From assembly GCF_030068605.1 (NCBI RefSeq), contig NZ_JASJOU010000001.1, positions 1 through 64,000 of the forward strand: a DNA stretch of 64,000 nucleotides, read 5' to 3'. Within the stretch, counting starts at the first letter, position 1. Every line of letters starts with the position of its first letter. The position numbers were made by a program, and so were the translations under genes. The notes under the pieces were generated by a model that saw only the letters and a list, made by a program, of their open reading frames with translations, made no database searches and had not been told where the DNA came from. This DNA comes from Xanthocytophaga agilis (GTDB lineage Bacteria > Bacteroidota > Bacteroidia > Cytophagales > 172606-1). Shown piece by piece: positions 25,419 to 33,825 of this stretch.

Positions 25419-26840
25419 TCAACTATTAAAGAACTTTGTATGAAAATTCATGAAATATACCTCTTCCGTTGCCCGAGTGATGGCAGTATAGAGCCAACGT
25501 AAAAACTCGGCATTCAGATTTTCATCCGTTAAATAACCCTGATCAACAAAAACAGCAGACCATTGTCCTCCTTGTGACTTGTGACAGGTAAGTGCATATG
25601 CAAACTTTACCTGCAGTGCATTCAGGTAAGGATCTTTCCGAATTGCTTCAACTCGCTCGGTTTTCCGTGGAATATGTGTGTAATCCTGTAAGACGCTATC
25701 ATATAATTTTTTATTGTCTTCGGAGCTTAAACTAGCAGCTACAGTATGTAATGTGTCCAGAAGTATCTTTGCCTCAAATGATGGATATTCAGGATAGTCA
25801 ATCAATGTTAGTTCAACATTGGCAAAGCGAAATCCGTGCATTTCTTCAAAGCTTCTCACTTTTTTTATCTCAACAAAGTCGCCATTGGCAATAAACCCTG
25901 CTGGAGCATCTTCACCCAACACTGTGTAATTATTTCGGACCACCATTAATAAATCTCCTGCATCAATTTCACTTTCTGAAGAGTTGATCTGTCGACGTAT
26001 ATATTGGTTGTATTGTACAGCTGTTTTGTTTGATCGTGTGATGATAATGGTATTTTCACGGCCAAATTTATCATAAGCATACCGTAAGCCATCTTCCAAA
26101 CGTTCACCTGTCATTTTATAGCAGTCTCTAAACCCACGAGTTTGTAACTCTATTGTTAGTTTTAGGTTAATGAGACTATTACGAATATAGGTAGCGTTGT
26201 GTAATATGCCTGATGCCTCTCCCTGACGGGTTACTTCGGTTAGTTCTTTTTCCCGTACACTAATGTCATACGTTCTCTGTAAATAGCTGCTATCCAGAGC
26301 TGGACTTAAGGTTTTGCCTACAGGGGGTAACTGTGCTGCATCACCTACCAGTAATAATTTATTGGATGGGTGTTCAAATACATAATCAATCAGTTCTGCA
26401 AGTAATCCTCGGCCTCCCATGAAGTCTGCCTCATCATCAATCATAGACGCCTCATCTATGATAAATAATGTACTGGTATTATAGTTAGGCTGGCGTTCAA
26501 ATACCATATTTCCAGAATAAGCATCTGTTTTCTGCCAGAATATCTTTTTATGTATTGTCCAGGCTTTTTTACCAGAGTACTGGGCCATTACCTTTGCTGC
26601 ACGTCCTGTCGGAGCCATAAGGATGGTTTTGTACCCAAACTTTTTGATAATCTTGACCAGTGTACTTAAGATCGTAGTTTTTCCGGTTCCTGCATATCCT
26701 CTCAAAAGAAAGACAGGAAGTAGTATTTCTTTGTCAGCAATAAATTCGTCCAGCATCTCAAATAATTCTGCTTGTCCCTGTGTAGGAGTGTGCGGAAATT
26801 TCTGTTTTAATAGTTCTGCTAGTGAAGTAGTAACGGGCAT
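25419..26840 (-). CDS. RecD-like superfamily 1 ATP-dependent DNA helicase
   Basis: A 473-residue helicase of the RecD/UvrD-C group. The Walker A motif GYAGTGKTT and Walker B IIDEASMID are present, followed by LLVGDAAQLPPVG (motif III) and the C-terminal RecD-type motif YALTCHKSQGGQWSAVFVDQ with RWLYTAITRATEEVYF (motif VI). It is shorter than RecD2 and lacks the long N-terminal region, so it belongs to the small stand-alone RecD-like/UvrD C-domain helicases common in Bacteroidota. It probably unwinds DNA during repair or recombination. No recB or recC neighbours. Start at the ATG at 26840. Confidence 0.85.
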   Translation of the reverse strand: MPVTTSLAELLKQKFPHTPTQGQAELFEMLDEFIADKEILLPVFLLRGYAGTGKTTILSTLVKIIKKFGYKTILMAPTGRAAKVMAQYSGKKAWTIHKKIFWQKTDAYSGNMVFERQPNYNTSTLFIIDEASMIDDEADFMGGRGLLAELIDYVFEHPSNKLLLVGDAAQLPPVGKTLSPALDSSYLQRTYDISVREKELTEVTRQGEASGILHNATYIRNSLINLKLTIELQTRGFRDCYKMTGERLEDGLRYAYDKFGRENTIIITRSNKTAVQYNQYIRRQINSSESEIDAGDLLMVVRNNYTVLGEDAPAGFIANGDFVEIKKVRSFEEMHGFRFANVELTLIDYPEYPSFEAKILLDTLHTVAASLSSEDNKKLYDSVLQDYTHIPRKTERVEAIRKDPYLNALQVKFAYALTCHKSQGGQWSAVFVDQGYLTDENLNAEFLRWLYTAITRATEEVYFMNFHTKFFNS

Positions 26841-27024
26841 TGGTTAAAATAAATAGTAAGTGTAAGCTGGGAGGATTTATATTTGCTGAGATCCTATTTT
26901 TTTACGAAGAATTACCTGTTATTTCTCATTTATAACGTCAATGATTAACTAAGAAACAATGTAAAGGTACGAAAAACTTTGGAAAGTACTATTTTAATTG
27001 AGGTATTCACATTTTAATAAAATT

Positions 27025-27507
27025 ATGCAATCAGAAGAGATATTGCAAAAATTCGGAAATAAACTGCGAGTCAGAGTATGTGGTATTTGTATTCAGGATG
27101 ATAAATTATTGCTTGTTAATCTACGCCATGTAACCCGGACAGGGGATTTATGGTGTCCACCGGGAGGAGGAATGCAGGTGGGAGAAACGGCCCCCGAAAC
27201 ACTGATTCGTGAATTTGAAGAGGAGACAGGATTAAAGATTGAAGTAGGAGAGTTTATGTTTGTAAATGAGTTTACAGGAAATTCATTGCATGCAGTTGAG
27301 CTTTTTTTTCGTGTAACTATCCTGGATGGAGTCTTACGTAAAGGATATGATCCTGAATTAGAGCAGCAGGTACTGGAAGATGTGGCTTTCCTGTCATTTG
27401 AAGAAATTCGCAAGTTTAAACCAGAAGAACTACATAATCTATTTAGATATTGTTCTTCTCTGGAAGAATTGGTAAATCTTCAGGGATATTATCAGTTAAA
27501 AATCTGA
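27025..27507 (+). CDS. Nudix hydrolase
   Basis: A 160-residue pyrophosphohydrolase. The Nudix box is complete: GGGMQVGETAPETLIREFEEETGLKIEVGEF, with the G-x5-E-x7-REuxEE pattern. The PPGGGMQ and FFRVTILDG surroundings fit the general Nudix hydrolase fold. Substrates in the family range from nucleotide sugars and ADP-ribose to oxidised nucleotides; the sequence does not decide among them. The frame is open from 26998, but that start would be a TTG; the ATG at 27025 is a better choice. It ends with a terminator shared with the convergent GH20 gene. Confidence 0.85.
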   Translation: MQSEEILQKFGNKLRVRVCGICIQDDKLLLVNLRHVTRTGDLWCPPGGGMQVGETAPETLIREFEEETGLKIEVGEFMFVNEFTGNSLHAVELFFRVTILDGVLRKGYDPELEQQVLEDVAFLSFEEIRKFKPEELHNLFRYCSSLEELVNLQGYYQLKI

Positions 27508-27536
27508 CATTTAGGTTTGAAAAGAGAAGATTTTAT

Positions 27537-27573
27537 AAAAAAGGCCTCATTTTTATAAAAATGAGGCCTTTTA
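27537..27573. terminator. Bidirectional terminator between Nudix and GH20 genes
   Basis: AAGGCCTCATTTTT faces AAAAATGAGGCCTT with flanking A- and T-runs on each side. Confidence 0.75.
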
Positions 27574-27577
27574 TTAT

Positions 27578-29239
27578 TTACTTACCATCAAATGCTGTTT
27601 TAGCATAATTGACATTCAGATACTTATATCGTTCTAGTTGCTGCGGAATACGCTTGGCAAAATCATCCCAGTTTTTTTGCTCTTTTGGCGACCAGACAAC
27701 TTCAGCTAAAGCACTGGCTCTGGGAAATACCATATATTCTGCATGTTCAGGTGTTTTTATGTATTCAGTCCATAGATTTGCCTGTGCTCCCAAAATGTAC
27801 TTGCTTTCTTCTACTGATAGTTCAGCAGGTATAGGTTCATAGGAGTATACTTTGGTTAATGGCAGGAATCCACCGATAGCCAGTGGTTCAGTTTTTTCTG
27901 GACCTTGATAATGATCAAAATATACAAATTCACCTGGAGTCATGACAGCATTGTGATGAGCTTTTGCAGCTGCAATACCTCCTTCTGTACCTCTCCATGA
28001 CATAATAGTTGCATTAGGTGCAATACCGCCTTCGAGGATTTCATCCCAGCCAATCAATTTCTTGTTTTTTGCATTTAAAAACTTCTCAATACGTTGAATA
28101 AAATAACTTTGTAATTCGTGTTCATCTTTTAATTTAAGATCCTTGATCTTTTTCTTAATCAGTGGGGAGGTTTTCCAGTAGTCTTTAATCGCTTCATCCC
28201 CACCTACATGTATATATTCACTTGGAAACAATGTAATCACTTCAGTTAGTACATCCTCCAAGAAAGAGAATGTTTTATCTTCTGCATTAAAAATATCTGG
28301 AAATACCCCCCATTTGGTTCCTACTTCAACAGGTTTTCCTGTTACGCCAAGTTCAGGGTAAGCCGCAATAGCAGCCATTGCATGTCCTGGCATCTCAATC
28401 TCTGGTACAACTGTGATGTAACGTTCTTTTGCATATTGCACAACCTCTTTTATTTCATCCTGTGTATAGAAACCTCCATACCGTTTGCCATCAAAGCGTT
28501 CCACTTTTTCACCTGCATGCCCAATTAATGTTTCTTTACGCCACCCTCCAATTTCTGTCAGTTTAGGATACTTCTTGATTTCAATACGCCATCCCTGGTC
28601 ATCTGTCAAGTGCCAATGGAAGGTATTTAACTTATGAAATGCCAGTAGATCAATGTATTTCTTGACAAACTCTTTCGGCATAAAGTGTCTGCAGACATCT
28701 AAGTGAAGACCTCTCCATACAAACCGAGGGGTATCTGTAATTTCAACTACAGGGAGGCTCCATGCAATACCATTCACGGCACTAGAGCTTTCAATGGCTG
28801 TAGGAAGCAACTGCCGAATGGTTTGATAACCATAGAAAACACCAGTGGCTTGATTGGCTTTCAGAGTTACCCCTTTATCTGTTACAGAAAGTGTATACCC
28901 CTCTTTACCAAGTGAATCCTGAGGAGTTTTTAATGTAAATACAATGTTGTTATCTGTATTTCCTGTATTTTCCTCCACTTTGATGGGAAGATTACCTGCT
29001 TTCTGAAACTGATCTGCAAGTGTTTGCGCAATCTTTTTTAACTCTTCATTTCCTGCATCTACTAGTATCTTTGTATCATTGTTTATCACAAAAGACCCTT
29101 CTCCTTTTTGCAGTTTCACTGGCTTAGGAATAATGGAAATGGCTGCTGATGTGGTTGTAGTTGTTTTCTCCTGCTTGGAAGTGCAACTACTTAACATTCC
29201 AATTGCTATGAGGAATGAAAGCAAGTAAGTAATTTTCAT
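27578..29239 (-). CDS. Beta-N-acetylhexosaminidase, GH20, lipoprotein
   Basis: A 553-residue exported enzyme. The lipobox at LSSC (Cys19) predicts lipid anchoring, probably to the outer membrane. The N-terminal domain (about residues 30-165) is the GH20b fold. The catalytic domain begins with RFVWRGLHLDVCRHFM and contains FHWHLTDDQGWRIEI, EIEMPGHAMA and the acid/base pair HVGGDEA (Asp348, Glu349), as in GH20 hexosaminidases that use substrate-assisted catalysis. It cleaves terminal GlcNAc or GalNAc from chitooligosaccharides, glycans or peptidoglycan fragments. Its proximity to the GH18 gene suggests a joint role in amino-sugar polymer use. Confidence 0.92.
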   Translation of the reverse strand: MKITYLLSFLIAIGMLSSCTSKQEKTTTTTSAAISIIPKPVKLQKGEGSFVINNDTKILVDAGNEELKKIAQTLADQFQKAGNLPIKVEENTGNTDNNIVFTLKTPQDSLGKEGYTLSVTDKGVTLKANQATGVFYGYQTIRQLLPTAIESSSAVNGIAWSLPVVEITDTPRFVWRGLHLDVCRHFMPKEFVKKYIDLLAFHKLNTFHWHLTDDQGWRIEIKKYPKLTEIGGWRKETLIGHAGEKVERFDGKRYGGFYTQDEIKEVVQYAKERYITVVPEIEMPGHAMAAIAAYPELGVTGKPVEVGTKWGVFPDIFNAEDKTFSFLEDVLTEVITLFPSEYIHVGGDEAIKDYWKTSPLIKKKIKDLKLKDEHELQSYFIQRIEKFLNAKNKKLIGWDEILEGGIAPNATIMSWRGTEGGIAAAKAHHNAVMTPGEFVYFDHYQGPEKTEPLAIGGFLPLTKVYSYEPIPAELSVEESKYILGAQANLWTEYIKTPEHAEYMVFPRASALAEVVWSPKEQKNWDDFAKRIPQQLERYKYLNVNYAKTAFDGK

Positions 29240-29383
29240 TTGATAAGAAGATAAATAGAATGGTATAACTTAGACGAGAAATACTTGCCTAAATATCAGA
29301 ATAATTATTAATTATTTTTTCTTTTGCAAGAAAAGAAGAGAAAAAAATTTAGAAACTATGTTTTGATAAAATAAAATTAGTTT

Positions 29384-29962
29384 ATGATTAATCAACCTGT
29401 TGTTCGATCATCTGGCTGGGAAACTGCAGATGCTATATTGGTAGAAACAACTTATCGGAAGATACAGTTTGAACTGTTTAGGAAAGAGCCTGCTACTACC
29501 ATACAGATTAATGACGTAAAAGCCCCAACTCGTGCGGAATATTTCGGATTATATGTCAGAGAGTTATTTACCTTCTACCAATCCGTTTTAACTACAATGC
29601 GTTCGAGTACACAATGGATAGCATTGAATGCTCATTCTACTTACCATACACGAAATATATTGGCTGACACTGTAACCATTACAACAGAGGAGGATGAAGT
29701 GGATGTAATCGGATATTGCTTTAATCCAGTTGTTTTCAATTTTGAATGGATTGACAATACACTAGATCCAAACTGGAAGCCATGGGGATGGAAGATTCCT
29801 ATTCTATCTGATGATCCGGATGATACGAACCTGTTTTACGATTTAACAGCCCATAAAGGAATTGTTCACCAAGGAACTACACCTGATAAGATCTTCTTTT
29901 ATGGGTTTAGTCCTGCAGATTTTAATGGATTGCAATTTTTTGAAAAAATACTTGCTCAATAA
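29384..29962 (+). CDS. Hypothetical protein, unknown family
   Basis: I do not recognise this 192-residue protein. It has no signal peptide or membrane segment and looks like a soluble globular protein of mixed composition, rich in Thr, Asn, Asp and aromatic residues in the second half (GWKIPILSDDPDD, DKIFFYGFSPADF). There are no obvious catalytic motifs, coiled coils or repeats. It is flanked by the divergent GH20 gene and the convergent arginyltransferase-like gene. The reading frame is intact and Bacteroidota-like in composition. Its function cannot be stated. Confidence 0.6.
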   Translation: MINQPVVRSSGWETADAILVETTYRKIQFELFRKEPATTIQINDVKAPTRAEYFGLYVRELFTFYQSVLTTMRSSTQWIALNAHSTYHTRNILADTVTITTEEDEVDVIGYCFNPVVFNFEWIDNTLDPNWKPWGWKIPILSDDPDDTNLFYDLTAHKGIVHQGTTPDKIFFYGFSPADFNGLQFFEKILAQ

Positions 29963-30001
29963 ATTGTAGTGAACTAATTCATTTTCGGAAAGCGTATTTT
30001 T

Positions 30002-31096
30002 TTAGGAAAGAGCAGACAGGTTTTCATTACTGACTTCCTGGTGAACGGGCATAATACGGGTATTTAAAATGTTTGCAATTTCCAGCGGCGTTTCTGCAGA
30101 AAAGATTTCTCTCTCTACTTTAAGCAGATAGGTTGCATATATAGTAGGCATGAGCTCCGGAATAGAGTTTTTACCGACAGCTCTGCAATGGAGCCAGTGA
30201 TAGCGCTGATCTCTTACATCGTAGACAATAACTGGTATCAAATTCGGATTGGAAGCATCAAAACAGTCCAGGAATAAAGGAAAGTCAAAAAGCTGGAGCT
30301 CTGCAAAGTCAGGATATAGGTTTGCATCAAAGAACTTGTATTGCCATATTTTTCCATCGATACGCATTTCATTCAAAGCAGTTCGAAGTAATTGTAACTG
30401 GAACTGCATTTGTTGATATGGCGTAAGCTGGTGTGCAAATTCTTCAATAGGGACCCATTGCTGAGTACTAACTTGTAAATACTGGAGTGATTTTTTGCCA
30501 ACATCTAGTTTATAATCAAAGAGGGAATAACCTGGAACAAAGTATCCAGGGTAAAAGTATTGCAGACCTTGCTGTTGGCAGTAAGCAATTTTTTGGTAGA
30601 TCAGGAATTTTCCCAGACTGTATTTTTTGTAGGCTGGATCATAAAAAGAAGTAATTCCTGCTGCACTTTTAGCCCCAATGTCAAAAAAGCCTGCTGCTAT
30701 TAAAACATCACCATCGTAAATAGTTACTTCATATGTGTTATATATAGATGTTAGGTGGGTTGAATTGCCATACAACAGATAATGAAGAGAAGAAGATGCG
30801 TCAAATGTAATTCCCTGCTTATAACGGGAAAATAATGATTCCTTTTCCTGGGTAAGAGAGGCTTTTTGAATAGAAACCTGAAATCTGGCATTTTGTTTAA
30901 GCAGTTTCAGCTGTGTTTTGCTGGGTACAAAATCTTGTAAGTCTGCTCTAAGCCATATAGCACTTAGTATTTTATTAGTAACATTTAGAAAATTAGTAGT
31001 AAATATGGTTTGATCCATGCGAAACCAACCCTGTTCAAGATAATTATCTAATTCTTCCGGATCTATTTTTTCAGGGTACTTTGCTTCTGCAAACAT
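30002..31096 (-). CDS. Arginyl-tRNA-protein transferase-like protein
   Basis: A 364-residue protein that resembles the ATE/Bpt-like aminoacyl-tRNA-protein transferases of Bacteroidota. The N-terminal part contains YLEQGWFRMDQTIF. The C-terminal acyltransferase (GNAT-fold) domain is visible in LFSRYKQGITFD, DVLIAAGFFDIG, SFYDPAYKKYSLGKFL and YFYPGYFVPGYSLFDYK. In other organisms these enzymes add Arg or Leu to proteins and mark them for degradation through an N-degron pathway. The N-terminal zinc/iron cysteine cluster of ATE1 is missing, so the activity is uncertain. It lies 131 bases downstream of the cobalamin operon on the same strand but is probably separate. Confidence 0.65.
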   Translation of the reverse strand: MFAEAKYPEKIDPEELDNYLEQGWFRMDQTIFTTNFLNVTNKILSAIWLRADLQDFVPSKTQLKLLKQNARFQVSIQKASLTQEKESLFSRYKQGITFDASSSLHYLLYGNSTHLTSIYNTYEVTIYDGDVLIAAGFFDIGAKSAAGITSFYDPAYKKYSLGKFLIYQKIAYCQQQGLQYFYPGYFVPGYSLFDYKLDVGKKSLQYLQVSTQQWVPIEEFAHQLTPYQQMQFQLQLLRTALNEMRIDGKIWQYKFFDANLYPDFAELQLFDFPLFLDCFDASNPNLIPVIVYDVRDQRYHWLHCRAVGKNSIPELMPTIYATYLLKVEREIFSAETPLEIANILNTRIMPVHQEVSNENLSALS

Positions 31097-31227
31097 AAAT
31101 TATGTGGTATTTTATCTAACTATCTGGTCATAGTTTTCCAGATATGCCTATCAATTTACAAATCTTTTCTTTCTTAACAATAAAGAAAAACAGCGTAAAA
31201 CATACAATGAATATCAGTGTCTGTAAA

Positions 31228-31935
31228 TCAGGAGAGAAATTCATGCAATGCATTGAAAATCCATATACAACCGATTCCTATAGAGAATAAACCTACAATA
31301 GCATTAATTAGTTTAAAGACAAACTGATTACGTTCAATGAATCTTGAGACAGAGAAAGCTAATACACAACTATAGATTGTCATAGAAAAAAGAATACCTA
31401 AACTTTGTAATAGAATGACAAGCATAGCAACGGATGTATTCTCAGAAGCCAGAACCAATGCTACAGTACACGCACCTCCTGTACCTGCAAGTCCATGTAA
31501 CATACCTATCCAAAATGAACGACTTAAAGGATTCATTGCAATTTCATCGCCTTGTTTTCCATGGATATGTAAGGCATTGGTAGTATGTAGGTGATCTGGG
31601 ATTGCTTTATGGCTAGCCATCATCTCTTTTAACTGATGATTTCTGCGAATAGCAGAAATACCAAGCCAGATCATAACAGGACCAACAGCTATTTCTGCAT
31701 AAGATGAAATATAAATAGGAAAAATAGCTTTTAGGAGTAATGCAAAAAAACTAAAAAGGATTAAGGATACCGAATGCCCAAGTGCCCATTGAGAAGATCT
31801 CCAGATAAGTTTTGCTATTCCCAGTCGTTGGCTGGATTTCTCGGAGGCTAGAACCGAAATTGCTGCCATGTGATCAGGTTCAAACGAATGTTGTATACCG
31901 AGTAGTATTGAATCAAGAAGCAATGGTGTAATCAA
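31228..31935 (-). CDS. UreH/NiCoT-like metal permease, probably cobalt
   Basis: A 235-residue integral membrane protein with about six hydrophobic helices. The first helix contains QHSFEPDH (His16, Asp21, His22), a HxxxxDH metal-recognition motif like that of Ni2+/Co2+ permeases. A cytoplasmic loop rich in histidine (DHLHTTNALHIHG) lies in the middle. The protein resembles UreH-type nickel transporters. Its place as the last gene of the cobalamin operon, 38 bases after cbiD, makes cobalt uptake or efflux the likely role. A second HxxxxDH permease opens the same operon. Confidence 0.75.
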   Translation of the reverse strand: MITPLLLDSILLGIQHSFEPDHMAAISVLASEKSSQRLGIAKLIWRSSQWALGHSVSLILFSFFALLLKAIFPIYISSYAEIAVGPVMIWLGISAIRRNHQLKEMMASHKAIPDHLHTTNALHIHGKQGDEIAMNPLSRSFWIGMLHGLAGTGGACTVALVLASENTSVAMLVILLQSLGILFSMTIYSCVLAFSVSRFIERNQFVFKLINAIVGLFSIGIGCIWIFNALHEFLS

Positions 31936-31973
31936 AGTATTACGGATTAAGTAGAGAATGAAACAAGAATTTA

Positions 31974-33068
31974 TTAGTGGTGTAAATGATAGGAAATCAT
32001 TTGGTCATGAGCATCAAATAATAAAAGAGAAAAGCTAACTTCTGGAATTACAGAGGTACATTGCCGATAACAGTAGCGGCAAAGTGTTTGATAAAATGGT
32101 TCATTTTCTGTAAATGGAAATAGTTCCGTGAGCCTTCGTGCCATTGTTAGTTCCTGAATCTGTGAACAGATTGCCGATGGGTATCCACTCTCTGTGGCAA
32201 CTCTGATGATAAAATCTTTATCCCAGGACGATTGATCGCTATGTGTATTGAAATCTCCTTTGGCAAGCTTTACCGCCTTGCCAAGCATAATTCCCATGAC
32301 AACTTTAGACACAGGTGTCATTTTTATTTTTTGGAGAGTTTCTCCAATCCAATTGCCATATTGGATAAATGCATAGTCAGGTAGATGTGGATAGCGTTTT
32401 TTGAGCTGCCTTTCTGTACGTCCACCGGAATTAATAATTAATTCCGTACACCCATTGGCAAGAGCTACATCTATTCCCTGTTCAATACTGGCAATATAAG
32501 CAGCGGCAGAAAATGGTTTGACAATACCTGTAGTACCTAGTATGGAAAGCCCTCCAACAATGCCCAAGCGAGCATTTAACGTTTTTTTTGCTAGTTCTGA
32601 GCCATTGATTACAAAGACCTCCAGATTCACGCCCTTCACTATATTCTGACTTTGTAAAACCTGACTCACTTCTCTGATCATCATCTGACGAGGGATAGGG
32701 TTAATTGCTGGCTCTCCAACTTCAATAGCCAGACCAGGAAGTGTGACAATACCTACGCCTTCTCCCCGTAAAAAGATAATCTGATTTATATTGTTCCAGC
32801 TAACCTTGCAACCTATTTCGGCTCCATGTGTAACATCCGGATCGTCACCTGCATCTTTAATCGTACTACAACTAGCAGATAGGAGTGTATATTGACAAGA
32901 GTTTATCAGAAAAGAGGCTATTCCTCCTATTGGCAGTTCTATCTCTACTTGTTTCACGGATGTTTGTTTAATCAATGCGAGCAAAGCAGCTTTTGCACAG
33001 GCCGTTGCACAAGATCCAGTAGTATAGCCTGTTCGTAAAGGTCCGGAAGGAATGGGCTGCAGACTCAT
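31974..33068 (-). CDS. cbiD: Cobalt-precorrin-5B (C1)-methyltransferase
   Basis: A 364-residue enzyme that adds the C1 methyl group in the cobalt-early route of cobalamin biosynthesis. The signature LRTGYTTGSCATACAKAAL is at the N-terminus, followed by IKDAGDDPDVTHG and FLRGEGVGIVTLPGLAIEVGEPAINP, all typical of CbiD. The length is normal. It overlaps cobK by four bases (ATGA), showing translational coupling in the operon. CbiD is specific to the anaerobic/cobalt-early pathway, in agreement with cbiX and cbiG in the same operon. Confidence 0.95.
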   Translation of the reverse strand: MSLQPIPSGPLRTGYTTGSCATACAKAALLALIKQTSVKQVEIELPIGGIASFLINSCQYTLLSASCSTIKDAGDDPDVTHGAEIGCKVSWNNINQIIFLRGEGVGIVTLPGLAIEVGEPAINPIPRQMMIREVSQVLQSQNIVKGVNLEVFVINGSELAKKTLNARLGIVGGLSILGTTGIVKPFSAAAYIASIEQGIDVALANGCTELIINSGGRTERQLKKRYPHLPDYAFIQYGNWIGETLQKIKMTPVSKVVMGIMLGKAVKLAKGDFNTHSDQSSWDKDFIIRVATESGYPSAICSQIQELTMARRLTELFPFTENEPFYQTLCRYCYRQCTSVIPEVSFSLLLFDAHDQMISYHLHH

Positions 33069-33823
33069 AAATAAAGTGTCTTTAACTGCTCTTCTAGTTC
33101 CTGTTCTGTGGATACAATTTGAAACGATTCAGGTATTGTTGGTCGTTCAACAATAATCAAATTGGTTTGGGTTTGAATTGCAGCTTCTATTTTACTCGAC
33201 AAAAAACCGGATTCTCCACTGTCCTTTGTAAGTATACAATCAACTTCCAGATTTTGTATCAGCAGTATTTCCTGTTTAACACCTTGACCAGGCATTGCTG
33301 CCAAAATATTTTTCTCCAGTAAGCCGGCTGCTAATGCCTGGTTAATGGAGGTCTCTCTGGGTAAAATCCGAAATGTAGTTTGTTTTTCCATCCAATATGA
33401 TTTCATAGGAGCAATACTTTGAACACCTGTAAGTGCAAGTAAATGATGGCATTCTATCTGATACAATTTTTCAATAGCAGCTCCAATGGAAGATACATAA
33501 TGAATTTTAGGATGAATGACTCTTTCGAAATATATCCTTTCAAAGCGTATAGCTGGAATAGAATGCCTTGCTATTACTTGGGCAATTGTCTGATGTAATT
33601 GTGAGGCAAAAGGATGGCTGGCATCCAAAATAAGTTTCACAGATTGTTTCTCTATATAGGTAGCAAGGTCATCTTCTGTAAATGCTCCATATCTGTATTG
33701 GACATGTGGATGTCTTTCAAACTCAATATTTGTTTTTGTTGAATAGATATAATCCAACTGCACTGTATTCAGATAGTGGGCAACTCGTTTGCCTTCGGTT
33801 GTTCCTCCAAATAACAAAATCAT
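33065..33823 (-). CDS. cobK: Precorrin-6A (cobalt-precorrin-6A) reductase
   Basis: A 252-residue NAD(P)H-dependent reductase that reduces (cobalt-)precorrin-6A. The sequence has the family pattern ILLFGGTTEGKRVAHYL at the N-terminus, LILDASHPFA, a central PAIRFERIYFER and a C-terminal DCILTKDSGESGF, as in CobK/CbiJ. It begins 2 bases from the stop of the CbiG-CobM fusion gene and overlaps cbiD by four bases, so it is part of a tightly packed operon. In this cobalt-early operon the enzyme is functionally CbiJ; I use cobK as the common symbol. Confidence 0.92.
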   Translation of the reverse strand: MILLFGGTTEGKRVAHYLNTVQLDYIYSTKTNIEFERHPHVQYRYGAFTEDDLATYIEKQSVKLILDASHPFASQLHQTIAQVIARHSIPAIRFERIYFERVIHPKIHYVSSIGAAIEKLYQIECHHLLALTGVQSIAPMKSYWMEKQTTFRILPRETSINQALAAGLLEKNILAAMPGQGVKQEILLIQNLEVDCILTKDSGESGFLSSKIEAAIQTQTNLIIVERPTIPESFQIVSTEQELEEQLKTLYL

Positions 33824-33825
33824 GT

